A stretch of DNA of 64,000 nucleotides, from positions 209,404 to 273,403 of the forward strand of contig CACDFI010000001.1 of NCBI GenBank assembly GCA_902551985.1, read 5' to 3'. The notes beneath the pieces are model-generated. The model was not told the origin of the DNA and did not search any database. It worked only from the letters and a program-made list of their open reading frames with translations. The position numbers were made by a program, and so were the translations under genes. The stretch comes from an uncultured Pelagibacteraceae bacterium (GTDB lineage Bacteria; Pseudomonadota; Alphaproteobacteria; Pelagibacterales; Pelagibacteraceae). How positions within the stretch are numbered: position 1 is the first letter of the stretch; every line of letters starts with the position of its first letter. This document shows, piece after piece, positions 53,479 to 60,432 of this stretch.

Positions 53479-54446
53479 GCCGATTTACAATTTTCAAATC
53501 CCTCTTTCAAATTCATATTCTCAAGATTTCGACCAATAAAAACTAGTCTAGAGCTTCGTACTTTTCCTTCTGGCCATTTACCCATAGGCGAGGCATCCAT
53601 AAGCATGTGTACTCCTTGAAATACATATCGATCACTTTCTCCTGTAAAATCGAGAATTCCCTTAGTTCTCAGTATATCTTGACCCTTTGTCTGTAAAAGC
53701 TTGCTGAACCAATCTTGAAACTTTTCCATATCTAAAGGGGTATCAGAGACAAACGATAAGCTAGTTACATCATCATCATGCTCATGATCATGGTCTGACT
53801 CTAGAAAATCAGGTTCAACTTCTAAAACTCGTTTTAAACTAAATGCATCAAGATTAAGAATTTCATTTAATGATACTCCACATTTAGTAGTATTAATGAT
53901 TTTTGCAAAAGGATTAATTTTTCTTATTCTTTCTTTGACTGCTTCTAAACCACTTTCGTCAACAAGATCTATTTTATTTAACAACACAACATCAGCAAAA
54001 GCGATTTGTTCCTCAGCTTCATGGTGATCAGTTAGTTGAGAACTTAAATGAACAGCATCTGCAACGGTAACAATCGCATCTAACTTTGTTCGATCAGCAA
54101 CATCTTGGTCAACAAAAAAAGTTTGTGCAACTGGGGCTGGGTCAGCTAATCCAGTAGTTTCTACAATAATTGCATCTAATTTATCTGCTCTTTTCATAAG
54201 GCCACTTAAAATTCTGATTAGATCACCTCTGACAGTGCAGCATATGCACCCATTATTCATCTCAAACACTTCTTCATCAGCATCTACAACTAAATCATTA
54301 TCTATACCTTGTTCGCCAAATTCATTAACGATTACGGCATACTTTTTACCGTGCTGTTCGGTTAGGATTCTATTCAATAAAGTAGTTTTGCCTGCACCAA
54401 GAAAACCTGTCAAAACAGTAACTGGAACTTGTTTATTACTGTCCAT
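53475..54446 (-). CDS. CobW/COG0523-family GTPase, probable zinc metallochaperone
   Basis: A 323-residue G3E-family GTPase. The P-loop is GFLGAGKTTLLNRIL (about 14-28), the metal-binding CICC motif is at residues 67-70 (NNGCICCTVRGDL), and the guanine-specificity NKID is at about 157-160. A histidine/aspartate cluster, ESDHDHEHDDD, lies at 216-226, followed by a CobW C-terminal domain (from about 230). Zur-regulated members such as ZigA and ZNG1-type proteins deliver zinc to client enzymes when zinc is scarce. It lies 7 nt after znuA on the same strand. Confidence 0.93.
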   Translation of the reverse strand: MDSNKQVPVTVLTGFLGAGKTTLLNRILTEQHGKKYAVIVNEFGEQGIDNDLVVDADEEVFEMNNGCICCTVRGDLIRILSGLMKRADKLDAIIVETTGLADPAPVAQTFFVDQDVADRTKLDAIVTVADAVHLSSQLTDHHEAEEQIAFADVVLLNKIDLVDESGLEAVKERIRKINPFAKIINTTKCGVSLNEILNLDAFSLKRVLEVEPDFLESDHDHEHDDDVTSLSFVSDTPLDMEKFQDWFSKLLQTKGQDILRTKGILDFTGESDRYVFQGVHMLMDASPMGKWPEGKVRSSRLVFIGRNLENMNLKEGFENCKSA

Positions 54447-54453
54447 TAAATAG

Positions 54454-55566
54454 TTAACAACCTTTAAATGATGCTGACATGTTTCTTATTAGATCAAAAT
54501 ATAAATTTTTACCTGGTTTTAAAGTTGCTCCTAGAGGATCTACAACACCAGTTTTTATATTCATATCTTTTGCAACTGCTTTAATGATGTCAGGGTTAAA
54601 CTGAGGCTCTGAAAATACGCAAGCAACATTATCATGCTCAATGATTTCTCTAATTTCTGCTAATTGCTCTGCGCCAGGCATTACATCAGTATTGACTGTG
54701 AAAGCCCCTAATATATTTACATTAAATCGTTCTTCAAAATATTGATATGCATCATGAAAAACTATTGAGGCTACGCTTTGGTTTAATTCAGACTTAACGT
54801 CAGCTGTAAGTTTATCTATATCTTTTAAAGCTTTATTTAAATTATTTTTGTATTTAGATGCATTTTTTGAATCATTTTCTATTAAATGTTCAGTCATCTC
54901 TTTTAATATAGCGCTTGCATTAATTGGATCTAACCAAATGTGTGGATCAAATTCACCATGGTGGTGTCCTTCGTGTCCATCATGATCATCGTGGTCGTCA
55001 TGACCATCCTCTTTTTTAGCATGGTCGTCATGATCGTGATCATCGTGATCATCTTTTTTCTTATGTCCGTGGTCGTCATGATCATCTTCCTTATGACCAT
55101 CCTCTTTTTTAGCATGGTCGTCATGATCGTGATCATCGTGATCATCTTTTTTCTTATGTCCATGATCGTCGTGGTCATCATGATCATCATGGTCACCAAA
55201 AATATTTCTCTCTCTAAATTTTAATTTAACAATACCTTTTGCATCCATTAGTTCAATCTTGTCTGCCTTCTTAGCTATTGAGTTTAATGGTTTTTCTAAA
55301 AAATTTTCTATATCCTCACCTACCCAAAATACAATATCTGCGTTTTGTAGCATTTTTGCGTGCGAAGGTTTCATGGCAAATCCATGTGGAGAAGCATAGC
55401 CATCAACTATTAAATCAGGTTTAGCCACACCATCCATTAAATAGCTAACTAGAGAGTGTATTGGTTTGATTGATGCTACAACTTTAATGTCAGCATTTGC
55501 TGATGTAAATAAAGTTAAAAATGATAATATTGTAAAGATTATTGAGGATTTTTTTAAGTTTTTCAT
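54454..55566 (-). CDS. znuA: zinc ABC transporter substrate-binding protein with giant His/Asp loop
   Basis: A 370-residue periplasmic ZnuA. The signal peptide ends about residue 25 (ANA-D). Zinc ligands are expected in SPHGFAMKPS (H61), FDPHIWLDP (H209) and the later FHDAYQ histidine. Between them, residues about 125-203 form a loop with 24 histidines among aspartates and lysines, containing a 31-residue unit repeated twice. Such loops in ZnuA proteins capture zinc and pass it to the main site; this one is unusually long. The gene is divergent from znuC, with two Zur-like palindromes between them, and leads the CobW-WD40 operon. Confidence 0.96.
   Translation of the reverse strand: MKNLKKSSIIFTILSFLTLFTSANADIKVVASIKPIHSLVSYLMDGVAKPDLIVDGYASPHGFAMKPSHAKMLQNADIVFWVGEDIENFLEKPLNSIAKKADKIELMDAKGIVKLKFRERNIFGDHDDHDDHDDHGHKKKDDHDDHDHDDHAKKEDGHKEDDHDDHGHKKKDDHDDHDHDDHAKKEDGHDDHDDHDGHEGHHHGEFDPHIWLDPINASAILKEMTEHLIENDSKNASKYKNNLNKALKDIDKLTADVKSELNQSVASIVFHDAYQYFEERFNVNILGAFTVNTDVMPGAEQLAEIREIIEHDNVACVFSEPQFNPDIIKAVAKDMNIKTGVVDPLGATLKPGKNLYFDLIRNMSASFKGC
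55000..55161. repeat. 93-bp tandem duplication inside znuA
   Basis: Bases 55000-55068 and 55093-55161 are identical over 69 bp at a period of exactly 93 bp (31 codons); the remaining part of each unit has a few substitutions. The repeat encodes the GHKKKDDHDDHDHDDH-type stretch of the ZnuA histidine loop. Because the period is a multiple of three, gain or loss of a unit keeps the frame and only changes loop length. The perfect identity of the core suggests a recent duplication. Confidence 0.92.
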
Positions 55567-55587
55567 AATATTTGGTTTTTGTTAATT

Positions 55588-55600
55588 GTTATATTATAAC
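55588..55600. promoter_or_regulatory. candidate Zur box 1 (GTTATATTATAAC)
   Basis: A perfect 13-base palindrome, GTTATA-T-TATAAC, in the 73-bp gap between znuA and znuC. It matches the core of proteobacterial Zur operators (GTTATAATATAAC type). It lies 22 bp upstream of the znuA start codon, a good place to block transcription of the znuA-cobW-wd40 side. A Zur gene follows znuB. Confidence 0.8.
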
Positions 55601-55605
55601 GCTGT

Positions 55606-55618
55606 GTAATAATATAAC
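55606..55618. promoter_or_regulatory. candidate Zur box 2 (GTAATAATATAAC)
   Basis: A second 13-base near-palindrome with one mismatch, 18 bp centre-to-centre from box 1, and followed by ATTT as in well-known enterobacterial Zur sites. It lies 21 bp before the znuC start codon. Two sites in one divergent gap could let Zur control each direction, or bind cooperatively to silence both. Confidence 0.72.
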
Positions 55619-55639
55619 ATTTATAAGTCAAGGAAATAA

Positions 55640-56386
55640 ATGAGCATAGAAAATAATGTTTTGGTAAAGTTAAATAATGTTGGTTTAAAACAAAACCAAA
55701 AGTGGCTTGTTCAAGGTGTTTCTCTTCAGGTTGAAAAAGGTAAAATTGTTACTTTAATTGGTCCTAATGGATCTGGCAAAAGCACGACTGCAAAAATTGC
55801 ACTAGGGTTTTACAAAAATATAGAGGGAAACGTAGAAAAATACACTAGTAATATTGGATACGTTCCCCAAAAAATTTCAATAGATTGGACATTGCCGCTA
55901 AGAGTTAATGATCTGATGCTTTTAACAGAAAATTTAAGTGACGAAGTCATAAATGAATCATTAACATTAACGGGTGTTAAGCACCTTAAGGATAAAAGTT
56001 TAGCTAACTTGTCTGGTGGAGAATTTCAGAGAGTGTTACTTGCCAGAGCAATATCAAAAAAACCAGATTTATTAGTTCTTGATGAACCAGTACAAGGTGT
56101 TGATTTCACAGGAGAAATTGAATTATATGAACTAATCAAAGAGCTATCATTAAAACTAAATTGTGGGATTCTACTAATATCTCACGATCTTCATACAGTA
56201 ATGAGTGCAACTGACCATGTTGTTTGCTTAAACGGTCATGTATGCTGCTGCGGGAGTCCGAGTGAAGTTGCAAAAAATAGTGAATACAAAGCTTTGTTTG
56301 GTGAACAAGCTTCACAAACTTTAGCAATTTACGAACATAAACATGATCATGTTCACACTACAGACGGAGAAATAAAAAAAAAATAG
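55640..56386 (+). CDS. znuC: zinc ABC transporter ATPase
   Basis: A 248-residue ABC ATPase: Walker A GPNGSGKSTTAK (about 43-54), Q-loop GYVPQKISIDW, signature NLSGGEFQRVLLARA and Walker B LLVLDEPVQGVDF. It ends with a short His-rich tail (YEHKHDHVHTTDGE) also seen in other ZnuC proteins. It powers ZnuB-mediated zinc import. An AAGGA ribosome site precedes the ATG. It is one base upstream of znuB. Confidence 0.96.
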   Translation: MSIENNVLVKLNNVGLKQNQKWLVQGVSLQVEKGKIVTLIGPNGSGKSTTAKIALGFYKNIEGNVEKYTSNIGYVPQKISIDWTLPLRVNDLMLLTENLSDEVINESLTLTGVKHLKDKSLANLSGGEFQRVLLARAISKKPDLLVLDEPVQGVDFTGEIELYELIKELSLKLNCGILLISHDLHTVMSATDHVVCLNGHVCCCGSPSEVAKNSEYKALFGEQASQTLAIYEHKHDHVHTTDGEIKKK

Positions 56387-56387
56387 T

Positions 56388-57191
56388 ATGTTAGATGATT
56401 TTTTTATAAGAGCACTAGTTGCAGGGATAGGTATTGCTTTTGTTGCAGGCCCTCTTGGTTGCTTTGTTGTATGGAGGAGATTATCTTATTTTGGTGATAC
56501 ACTTGCCCACTCTGCATTGCTCGGTGTAACAATTGCATATTCATTAGAATTTAATATCGCTGTTTCAATATTTTTAATTTCATCGGTAATTGCATTAATT
56601 TTAATACAACTACAAAGAAAAACTAATCTACCAAGTGATGCATTGTTAGGTCTTCTAGCTCACTCATCATTGGCAGTTGGATTAGTGGTTATTGGATTTT
56701 TAACCTTTATTAGATTTGATATAATGGGATTACTGTTTGGAGATATTTTAGCAGTTAACAAAAAAGACTTGTTTATTATATGGTTTGGTGGCGCTTTAAT
56801 ATTAATAACTTTAAAAATAATCTGGAAACCATTATTTGCATCTACAGTTAATTATGAATTAGCTGAAGCAGAAGGTTTAAATCCTGATAGAGCAAAAGCG
56901 GTGTTTACAGTCTTATTGGCTGCAATAATTGCCATTTCAATAAAATTAGTTGGAGTTTTATTAATCACTGGAATGTTAATTATACCAACTGCTATGGCTA
57001 GAAATCTTTCAGATAATCCACAAAAAATGGTGATCTTTGCGATTATTGGAGGATTGTTATCGGTGTTTATAGGATTGTTCTCCTCGTTAGAATTTAATAC
57101 ACCGTCTGGTCCATCCATAATTGCTGCAGCTCTAGTGTTATTTATTTTTTCATTACTTAAAGTTAAACAAACGATACAATTGAAAAATTAA
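56388..57191 (+). CDS. znuB: zinc ABC transporter permease
   Basis: A 267-residue membrane protein of the ABC-3 permease family with about eight helices: AGIGIAFVAGPLGCFVVWRRLSYFGDTLAHSALLGV near the start is diagnostic, and EAEGLNPDRAKAVFTVLLAAIIAISIKLVGVLLITGMLI contains the ATPase-contact loop. It forms the zinc channel with ZnuC. The zur gene follows after 24 nt. Confidence 0.96.
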   Translation: MLDDFFIRALVAGIGIAFVAGPLGCFVVWRRLSYFGDTLAHSALLGVTIAYSLEFNIAVSIFLISSVIALILIQLQRKTNLPSDALLGLLAHSSLAVGLVVIGFLTFIRFDIMGLLFGDILAVNKKDLFIIWFGGALILITLKIIWKPLFASTVNYELAEAEGLNPDRAKAVFTVLLAAIIAISIKLVGVLLITGMLIIPTAMARNLSDNPQKMVIFAIIGGLLSVFIGLFSSLEFNTPSGPSIIAAALVLFIFSLLKVKQTIQLKN

Positions 57192-57215
57192 TGGAATATT
57201 ATAAAAAATAATTAA

Positions 57216-57608
57216 ATGCAAAAACAAGAAACATTAACTAAAAACCAAAAAATAATTTTAGATTTAATAGAAAAATCTGATCAACCATTAAAAGCATACT
57301 CAATTTTATTTGATGTAAAAAAAAAAGGTATTAATGCTCCTTTGCAAGTTTATAGAGCCTTAAACAAACTAGTGAAAATTGGAAAAATTCATAAAATAGA
57401 AAGTAGAAACGCTTTCATCGCTTGTAAAAATTCAAAATGTCAAATTGCTAATGCTACTATTTTTTCAATTTGTGAAAGTTGTGAAGATGTAACTGAAATT
57501 CATGATCATAAATTATCAGAACATCTAAGAGATTTTAAAGATAATAAAGGAATGAAATATAATAAATACAATTTAGAATTTTTTGGTCTGTGCAAGAAAT
57601 GTGTTTAA
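57216..57608 (+). CDS. zur: Fur-family zinc uptake regulator
   Basis: A 130-residue Fur-like repressor. The N-terminal winged helix includes KAYSILFDVKKKGINAPLQVYRALNKLVKIGKIHKIES with the conserved tyrosine of the recognition helix. The structural zinc site is formed by C86/C89 (ICESC) and C126/C129 (LCKKC), and histidines lie in EIHDHKLSEH. Location behind znuB, and Zur-like boxes before znuC, make it Zur rather than Fur. The znuC-znuB-zur order gives negative autoregulation. Confidence 0.94.
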   Translation: MQKQETLTKNQKIILDLIEKSDQPLKAYSILFDVKKKGINAPLQVYRALNKLVKIGKIHKIESRNAFIACKNSKCQIANATIFSICESCEDVTEIHDHKLSEHLRDFKDNKGMKYNKYNLEFFGLCKKCV

Positions 57609-57611
57609 AAA

Positions 57612-58205
57612 ATGAAAATTGAATATTATTTTAGTGTCCTATCTCCGTTTAGTTATTTAGGAGCTGATAGATTTACAAAGATAGTAAGCAAATATAATTT
57701 AGAGGTTATAGAAAAACCGCTTGATTTAGTTGGCGAAATATTTCCAAATACTGGAGGATTGCCAGTTCCTAAAAGACATCCTGCTAGACAAAAATATAGA
57801 CTTGTAGAACTGGAGAGAATTTCAAATAAACTAGGTTTGCCGATTATTAAAAAGCCAAAATTTTTTCCACCTAAAGACCCACACTTACCAGCAAAATTTG
57901 TAATAGCTTCAAATAAATTGGGTAATAAACTTCATTTTGGAAATGAATGTTTAAAATATTTATGGTCTATGGATAAAGATCTTTCTGATCACAATACACT
58001 TCAGGAAATTTGTGATAAATTAAATTTAAACTTTGAAGAAATGAAGAAATTAGCTTTAACTGATGATGTAAACTTGGAGTATCAAAAGAATTCAAAAGAC
58101 GCGGTTGAAAACGATGTATTTGGTGCTCCCTCATATGTCTTAAATAATGAGATTTTTTGGGGTCAAGATAGATTAGATTATCTTGAAGATGCATTAAATA
58201 AATAA
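57612..58205 (+). CDS. 2-hydroxychromene-2-carboxylate isomerase-like (DsbA-fold) protein
   Basis: A 197-residue thioredoxin/GST-kappa-fold protein. It opens with IEYYFSVLSPFSYLGADRF, in which serine replaces the DsbA CxxC, as in HCCA isomerases. ARQKYRLVELERISNKLGLPI and NDVFGAPSYVLNNEIFWGQDRLDYLEDAL are typical of that family. It probably uses glutathione to isomerise an aromatic or other electrophilic compound; the true substrate is unclear. It lies 3 nt after zur and may be read through from it. Confidence 0.88.
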   Translation: MKIEYYFSVLSPFSYLGADRFTKIVSKYNLEVIEKPLDLVGEIFPNTGGLPVPKRHPARQKYRLVELERISNKLGLPIIKKPKFFPPKDPHLPAKFVIASNKLGNKLHFGNECLKYLWSMDKDLSDHNTLQEICDKLNLNFEEMKKLALTDDVNLEYQKNSKDAVENDVFGAPSYVLNNEIFWGQDRLDYLEDALNK

Positions 58206-58219
58206 GTAAATATTACTTA
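58203..58219. promoter_or_regulatory. 17-base palindrome upstream of the arsenic genes
   Basis: TAAGTAAATATTACTTA is a perfect dyad (arms TAAGTAA and TTACTTA, three-base centre) beginning in the stop codon of the isomerase gene and about 50 bp before the small membrane protein gene. It could be the operator of an ArsR-like or other dimeric repressor for the ars genes. It is A+T-rich enough to arise by chance, and no arsR gene is in the window. Confidence 0.35.
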
Positions 58220-58270
58220 ATTTCATAAATCCTTAACAAAACTGACATAAACAAAAATCAAGGAGTGATT

Positions 58271-58492
58271 ATGTTTATAAAAAAATATCTAAAATGGATA
58301 AGTACATTTTTAGTCTTAACTGGAATTTTACTTACTAATCTTAATATCTACCCTATAAATATTTATTTTCATGGACTGGGCGTTGTGGGGTGGACTATAG
58401 CTGGATTTATTTCAAAAGATAAGGCTATCTTAACAAATTTTGGATTACAAATACCTCTTTTTGTAATTGGAATTTATAAAGTGATATTCTAA
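58271..58492 (+). CDS. small two-helix membrane protein before arsC
   Basis: A 73-residue protein starting at the ATG at 58271, 5 nt after a strong Shine-Dalgarno AAGGAG (58260-58265). An in-frame GTG at 58265 overlaps that site and is less likely. Two hydrophobic segments (about 8-25 and 30-70, the second containing HGLGVVGWTIAGFIS and PLFVIGIYKVIF) make it an inner-membrane protein. I do not recognise a characterised family. Its stop overlaps the arsC start by one base, so it is coupled to the arsenic genes, but it may have an unrelated role. Confidence 0.75.
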   Translation: MFIKKYLKWISTFLVLTGILLTNLNIYPINIYFHGLGVVGWTIAGFISKDKAILTNFGLQIPLFVIGIYKVIF

Positions 58493-58926
58493 TGAAAAGA
58501 GTTTTATTTGTCTGCACAGGGAATTCAGCTAGAAGCATTATAGCTGAGAGCATAATTAATAACTTATATTATGATAAATTTATTGGTTATAGCGCAGGTA
58601 GTAATCCTTCAGGAGAAATTAATCCAATTATAGAAAAATTTTTAAAAGAGAAGAAATTTGATTTATCAAATTACAGTTCAAAAAATTTTGATACTTTTAT
58701 TAACTCAGATATTAAATTAGATTATGTAATTACAGTGTGTAACAATGCTAACAATGAAGTGTGTCCTATTTGGCCTGATAAAAATCAAATTATTCATTGG
58801 GATATTGAAGATCCAGTAAAAAAATTTAATGTAGATAATGATGCAACAAATCAAAAAAAAGTATTTAATGATACATATCAAACAATATTTAAGAAAATAG
58901 AAAATTGGATTAACAATGAAATATAG
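58492..58926 (+). CDS. arsC: arsenate reductase, low-molecular-weight phosphatase type
   Basis: A 144-residue protein of the thioredoxin-coupled ArsC family. The phosphatase-like loop VCTGNSARS has Cys8 and Arg14; the redox pair is Cys83 and Cys91 in ITVCNNANNEVCPIWP, the arrangement of arsenate reductases rather than of tyrosine phosphatases. HWDIEDP supplies the catalytic aspartate. It reduces arsenate to arsenite, which could leave through the aquaglyceroporin encoded next (11-nt overlap). Confidence 0.92.
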   Translation: MKRVLFVCTGNSARSIIAESIINNLYYDKFIGYSAGSNPSGEINPIIEKFLKEKKFDLSNYSSKNFDTFINSDIKLDYVITVCNNANNEVCPIWPDKNQIIHWDIEDPVKKFNVDNDATNQKKVFNDTYQTIFKKIENWINNEI

Positions 58927-59593
58927 TAAGTTTTTTCTTGGAGAGTTTATTGGAAGTTGTTTCCTTGTAATGATTATTGTTGGCTCAGGAATAATGGCTG
59001 AAAATCTTACAGATGATACGGGTATTATGCTTTTAGCCAATACGATAGCAACTGGCGCAGGACTTTTTGTGCTAATAACTGTTTTTAGTGATGTTTCAGG
59101 AGCACATTTTAATCCATTTGTAAGTCTAGCAATGTTTCTTACAAAAAAATTAAAAGGAAATTTATTACCTTCATATATATCTGCACAAATTTTAGGTTGT
59201 TTGTTAGGTGTAGCACTCGCCAATTTCTTTTTTGAACATCAAATTTTTGAATTATCAACAAAATCAAGGGACGGAGTACATATATTTACATCTGAAATTG
59301 TAGCAACATTTGGATTAATTCTCATAATTTTTGGATCTTTAAAGAAAGGAAGTGTGGTAGTTGCCTCATGTGTAGCCTTTTATATCACTGCTGGTTATTG
59401 GTTTACTTCGTCGACTTCATTTGCAAATCCTGCTGTAGCAATAGCGAGAACATTTACAGAAAGTTTTACTGGAATTAATTATATGTATACTCCAGTTTAT
59501 ATATTGGCAGAAATTATCGGTGCACTTTTTGCTGTATTTGTGGCTAAAAAAATACTTTTCAATAACAGGACAAGAGATAAAACTATCTCGTAG
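58916..59593 (+). CDS. aquaglyceroporin-family channel, AqpS-like
   Basis: A 225-residue MIP-family channel with six membrane helices. The first NPA box is altered to NPF (residues 66-68, HFNPFVSLAMF); the second is NPAVAIAR (171-178) with the selectivity-filter arginine. The GEFIGSCFLVMIIVGSGIMAENL start fits the arsenic-linked AqpS branch. In Sinorhizobium AqpS lets arsenite made by ArsC flow out, replacing the ArsB pump; overlap with arsC suggests the same here. Other small solutes are possible. Confidence 0.85.
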   Translation: MKYSKFFLGEFIGSCFLVMIIVGSGIMAENLTDDTGIMLLANTIATGAGLFVLITVFSDVSGAHFNPFVSLAMFLTKKLKGNLLPSYISAQILGCLLGVALANFFFEHQIFELSTKSRDGVHIFTSEIVATFGLILIIFGSLKKGSVVVASCVAFYITAGYWFTSSTSFANPAVAIARTFTESFTGINYMYTPVYILAEIIGALFAVFVAKKILFNNRTRDKTIS

Positions 59594-59641
59594 AAAAATT
59601 GAACCTATAAGATTTAAGGTCAATTTTCTAAATCAGTTTTT
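59592..59641 (+). terminator. hairpin after the arsenic genes, probable terminator
   Basis: An inverted repeat with arms at 59592-59606 and 59617-59629 (AGAAAAATTGAACCT and AGGTCAATTTTCT, two single-base bulges) begins inside the stop codon of the channel gene. After 7 nt comes a TTTTT run at about 59637-59641. It is the only convergent junction in the window with room for such a structure. The T run is separated from the stem, so efficiency is uncertain. Confidence 0.55.
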
Positions 59642-59703
59642 AAAAAATTTATTGAAAATCAAAAATTAAAATAATAATGAAGAATATCTATAAGTTAAAA
59701 CTA

Positions 59704-60423
59704 TTACAGGCTAGAAGGATTAATACTTTCAAACTCCAGCATGTTTTTAAAGGTACACATTTCAGGTTTTGTGAAAGTAATTTTTGGAAATTTTTTATTA
59801 AAATCAGAGGATAATTGTTTATTAAATTTAGTTAAATTTTTTATTTCAGTTTCATTAAGTTGTCTCAAAATATAAGCTAATGTAATATGGAAAGTATATC
59901 TTTGATGATTTTCAAATTTAATTTTCAATAAATCACTTAGTTCATCTCTACAATTTCTTAAAATTTTTTCGTCCTCCTCGGAAAAGGGTTCTAAAACAAT
60001 GCTGTAGCCACCAAAAAATGTTTTTATTTTTAAATTGATTTCTTTTGGAAAATTATAGTTTTCAATTCTTTTATTTAATTGAATAGCTATATCTTTGTAA
60101 TCCATATCAAGATCTATATCTGTTGGCCAATAATAAGTATTTTTTGTATTTAAATTACAACAGTCAAATAATGTCATATGAAAACTAGATGGAGGTAAAT
60201 AGGAATAAGTTTTTTCAGGATTAAAATTTTCTAAATTTTTTTGAAAACCAATAATTTGATCAGATAAATATGTATTAAGAGGAATATTACAAATTATTGT
60301 GCACCCTGGAAATGGTAAAGGTTTTCCTTTATCGTCAAATTTATTTTCTGCACCTTTTAAAGTATACCCTCTAAGTTTACCTGCTAAAAATTGCTCTTGG
60401 TTATTAACTATATTTAAATCCAT
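59704..60423 (-). CDS. 2H-superfamily phosphoesterase-like protein (DUF1868 type)
   Basis: A 239-residue soluble protein with the two HxT motifs of the 2H phosphoesterase fold: FHMTLFD (H82, T84) and YTFHITLAY (H179, T181). The N-terminus FLAGKLRGYTLKGAENKFDDKG and PLPFPGCTIICNI match what I know of DUF1868. 2H enzymes act on 2',3'-cyclic or other phosphodiester bonds. It lies 9 nt after the glycerophosphodiesterase gene and probably ends the ugp transcript, so a role with glycerophosphodiesters or cyclic phosphates is plausible but unproven. Confidence 0.82.
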   Translation of the reverse strand: MDLNIVNNQEQFLAGKLRGYTLKGAENKFDDKGKPLPFPGCTIICNIPLNTYLSDQIIGFQKNLENFNPEKTYSYLPPSSFHMTLFDCCNLNTKNTYYWPTDIDLDMDYKDIAIQLNKRIENYNFPKEINLKIKTFFGGYSIVLEPFSEEDEKILRNCRDELSDLLKIKFENHQRYTFHITLAYILRQLNETEIKNLTKFNKQLSSDFNKKFPKITFTKPEMCTFKNMLEFESINPSSL

Positions 60424-60432
60424 TAAAATAAA

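Noticed and set aside
55000..55185. Possible CRISPR-like or phase-variable repeat
   Set aside because: Only two copies, no unique spacers between them, and a period of 93 bp (31 codons) that cannot shift the frame.
54940..55224. Long open frames on both strands across the znuA histidine loop
   Set aside because: They are by-products of the GATCAT-type repetitive codons for His and Asp; the translations are low-complexity, and the znuA frame explains the region.
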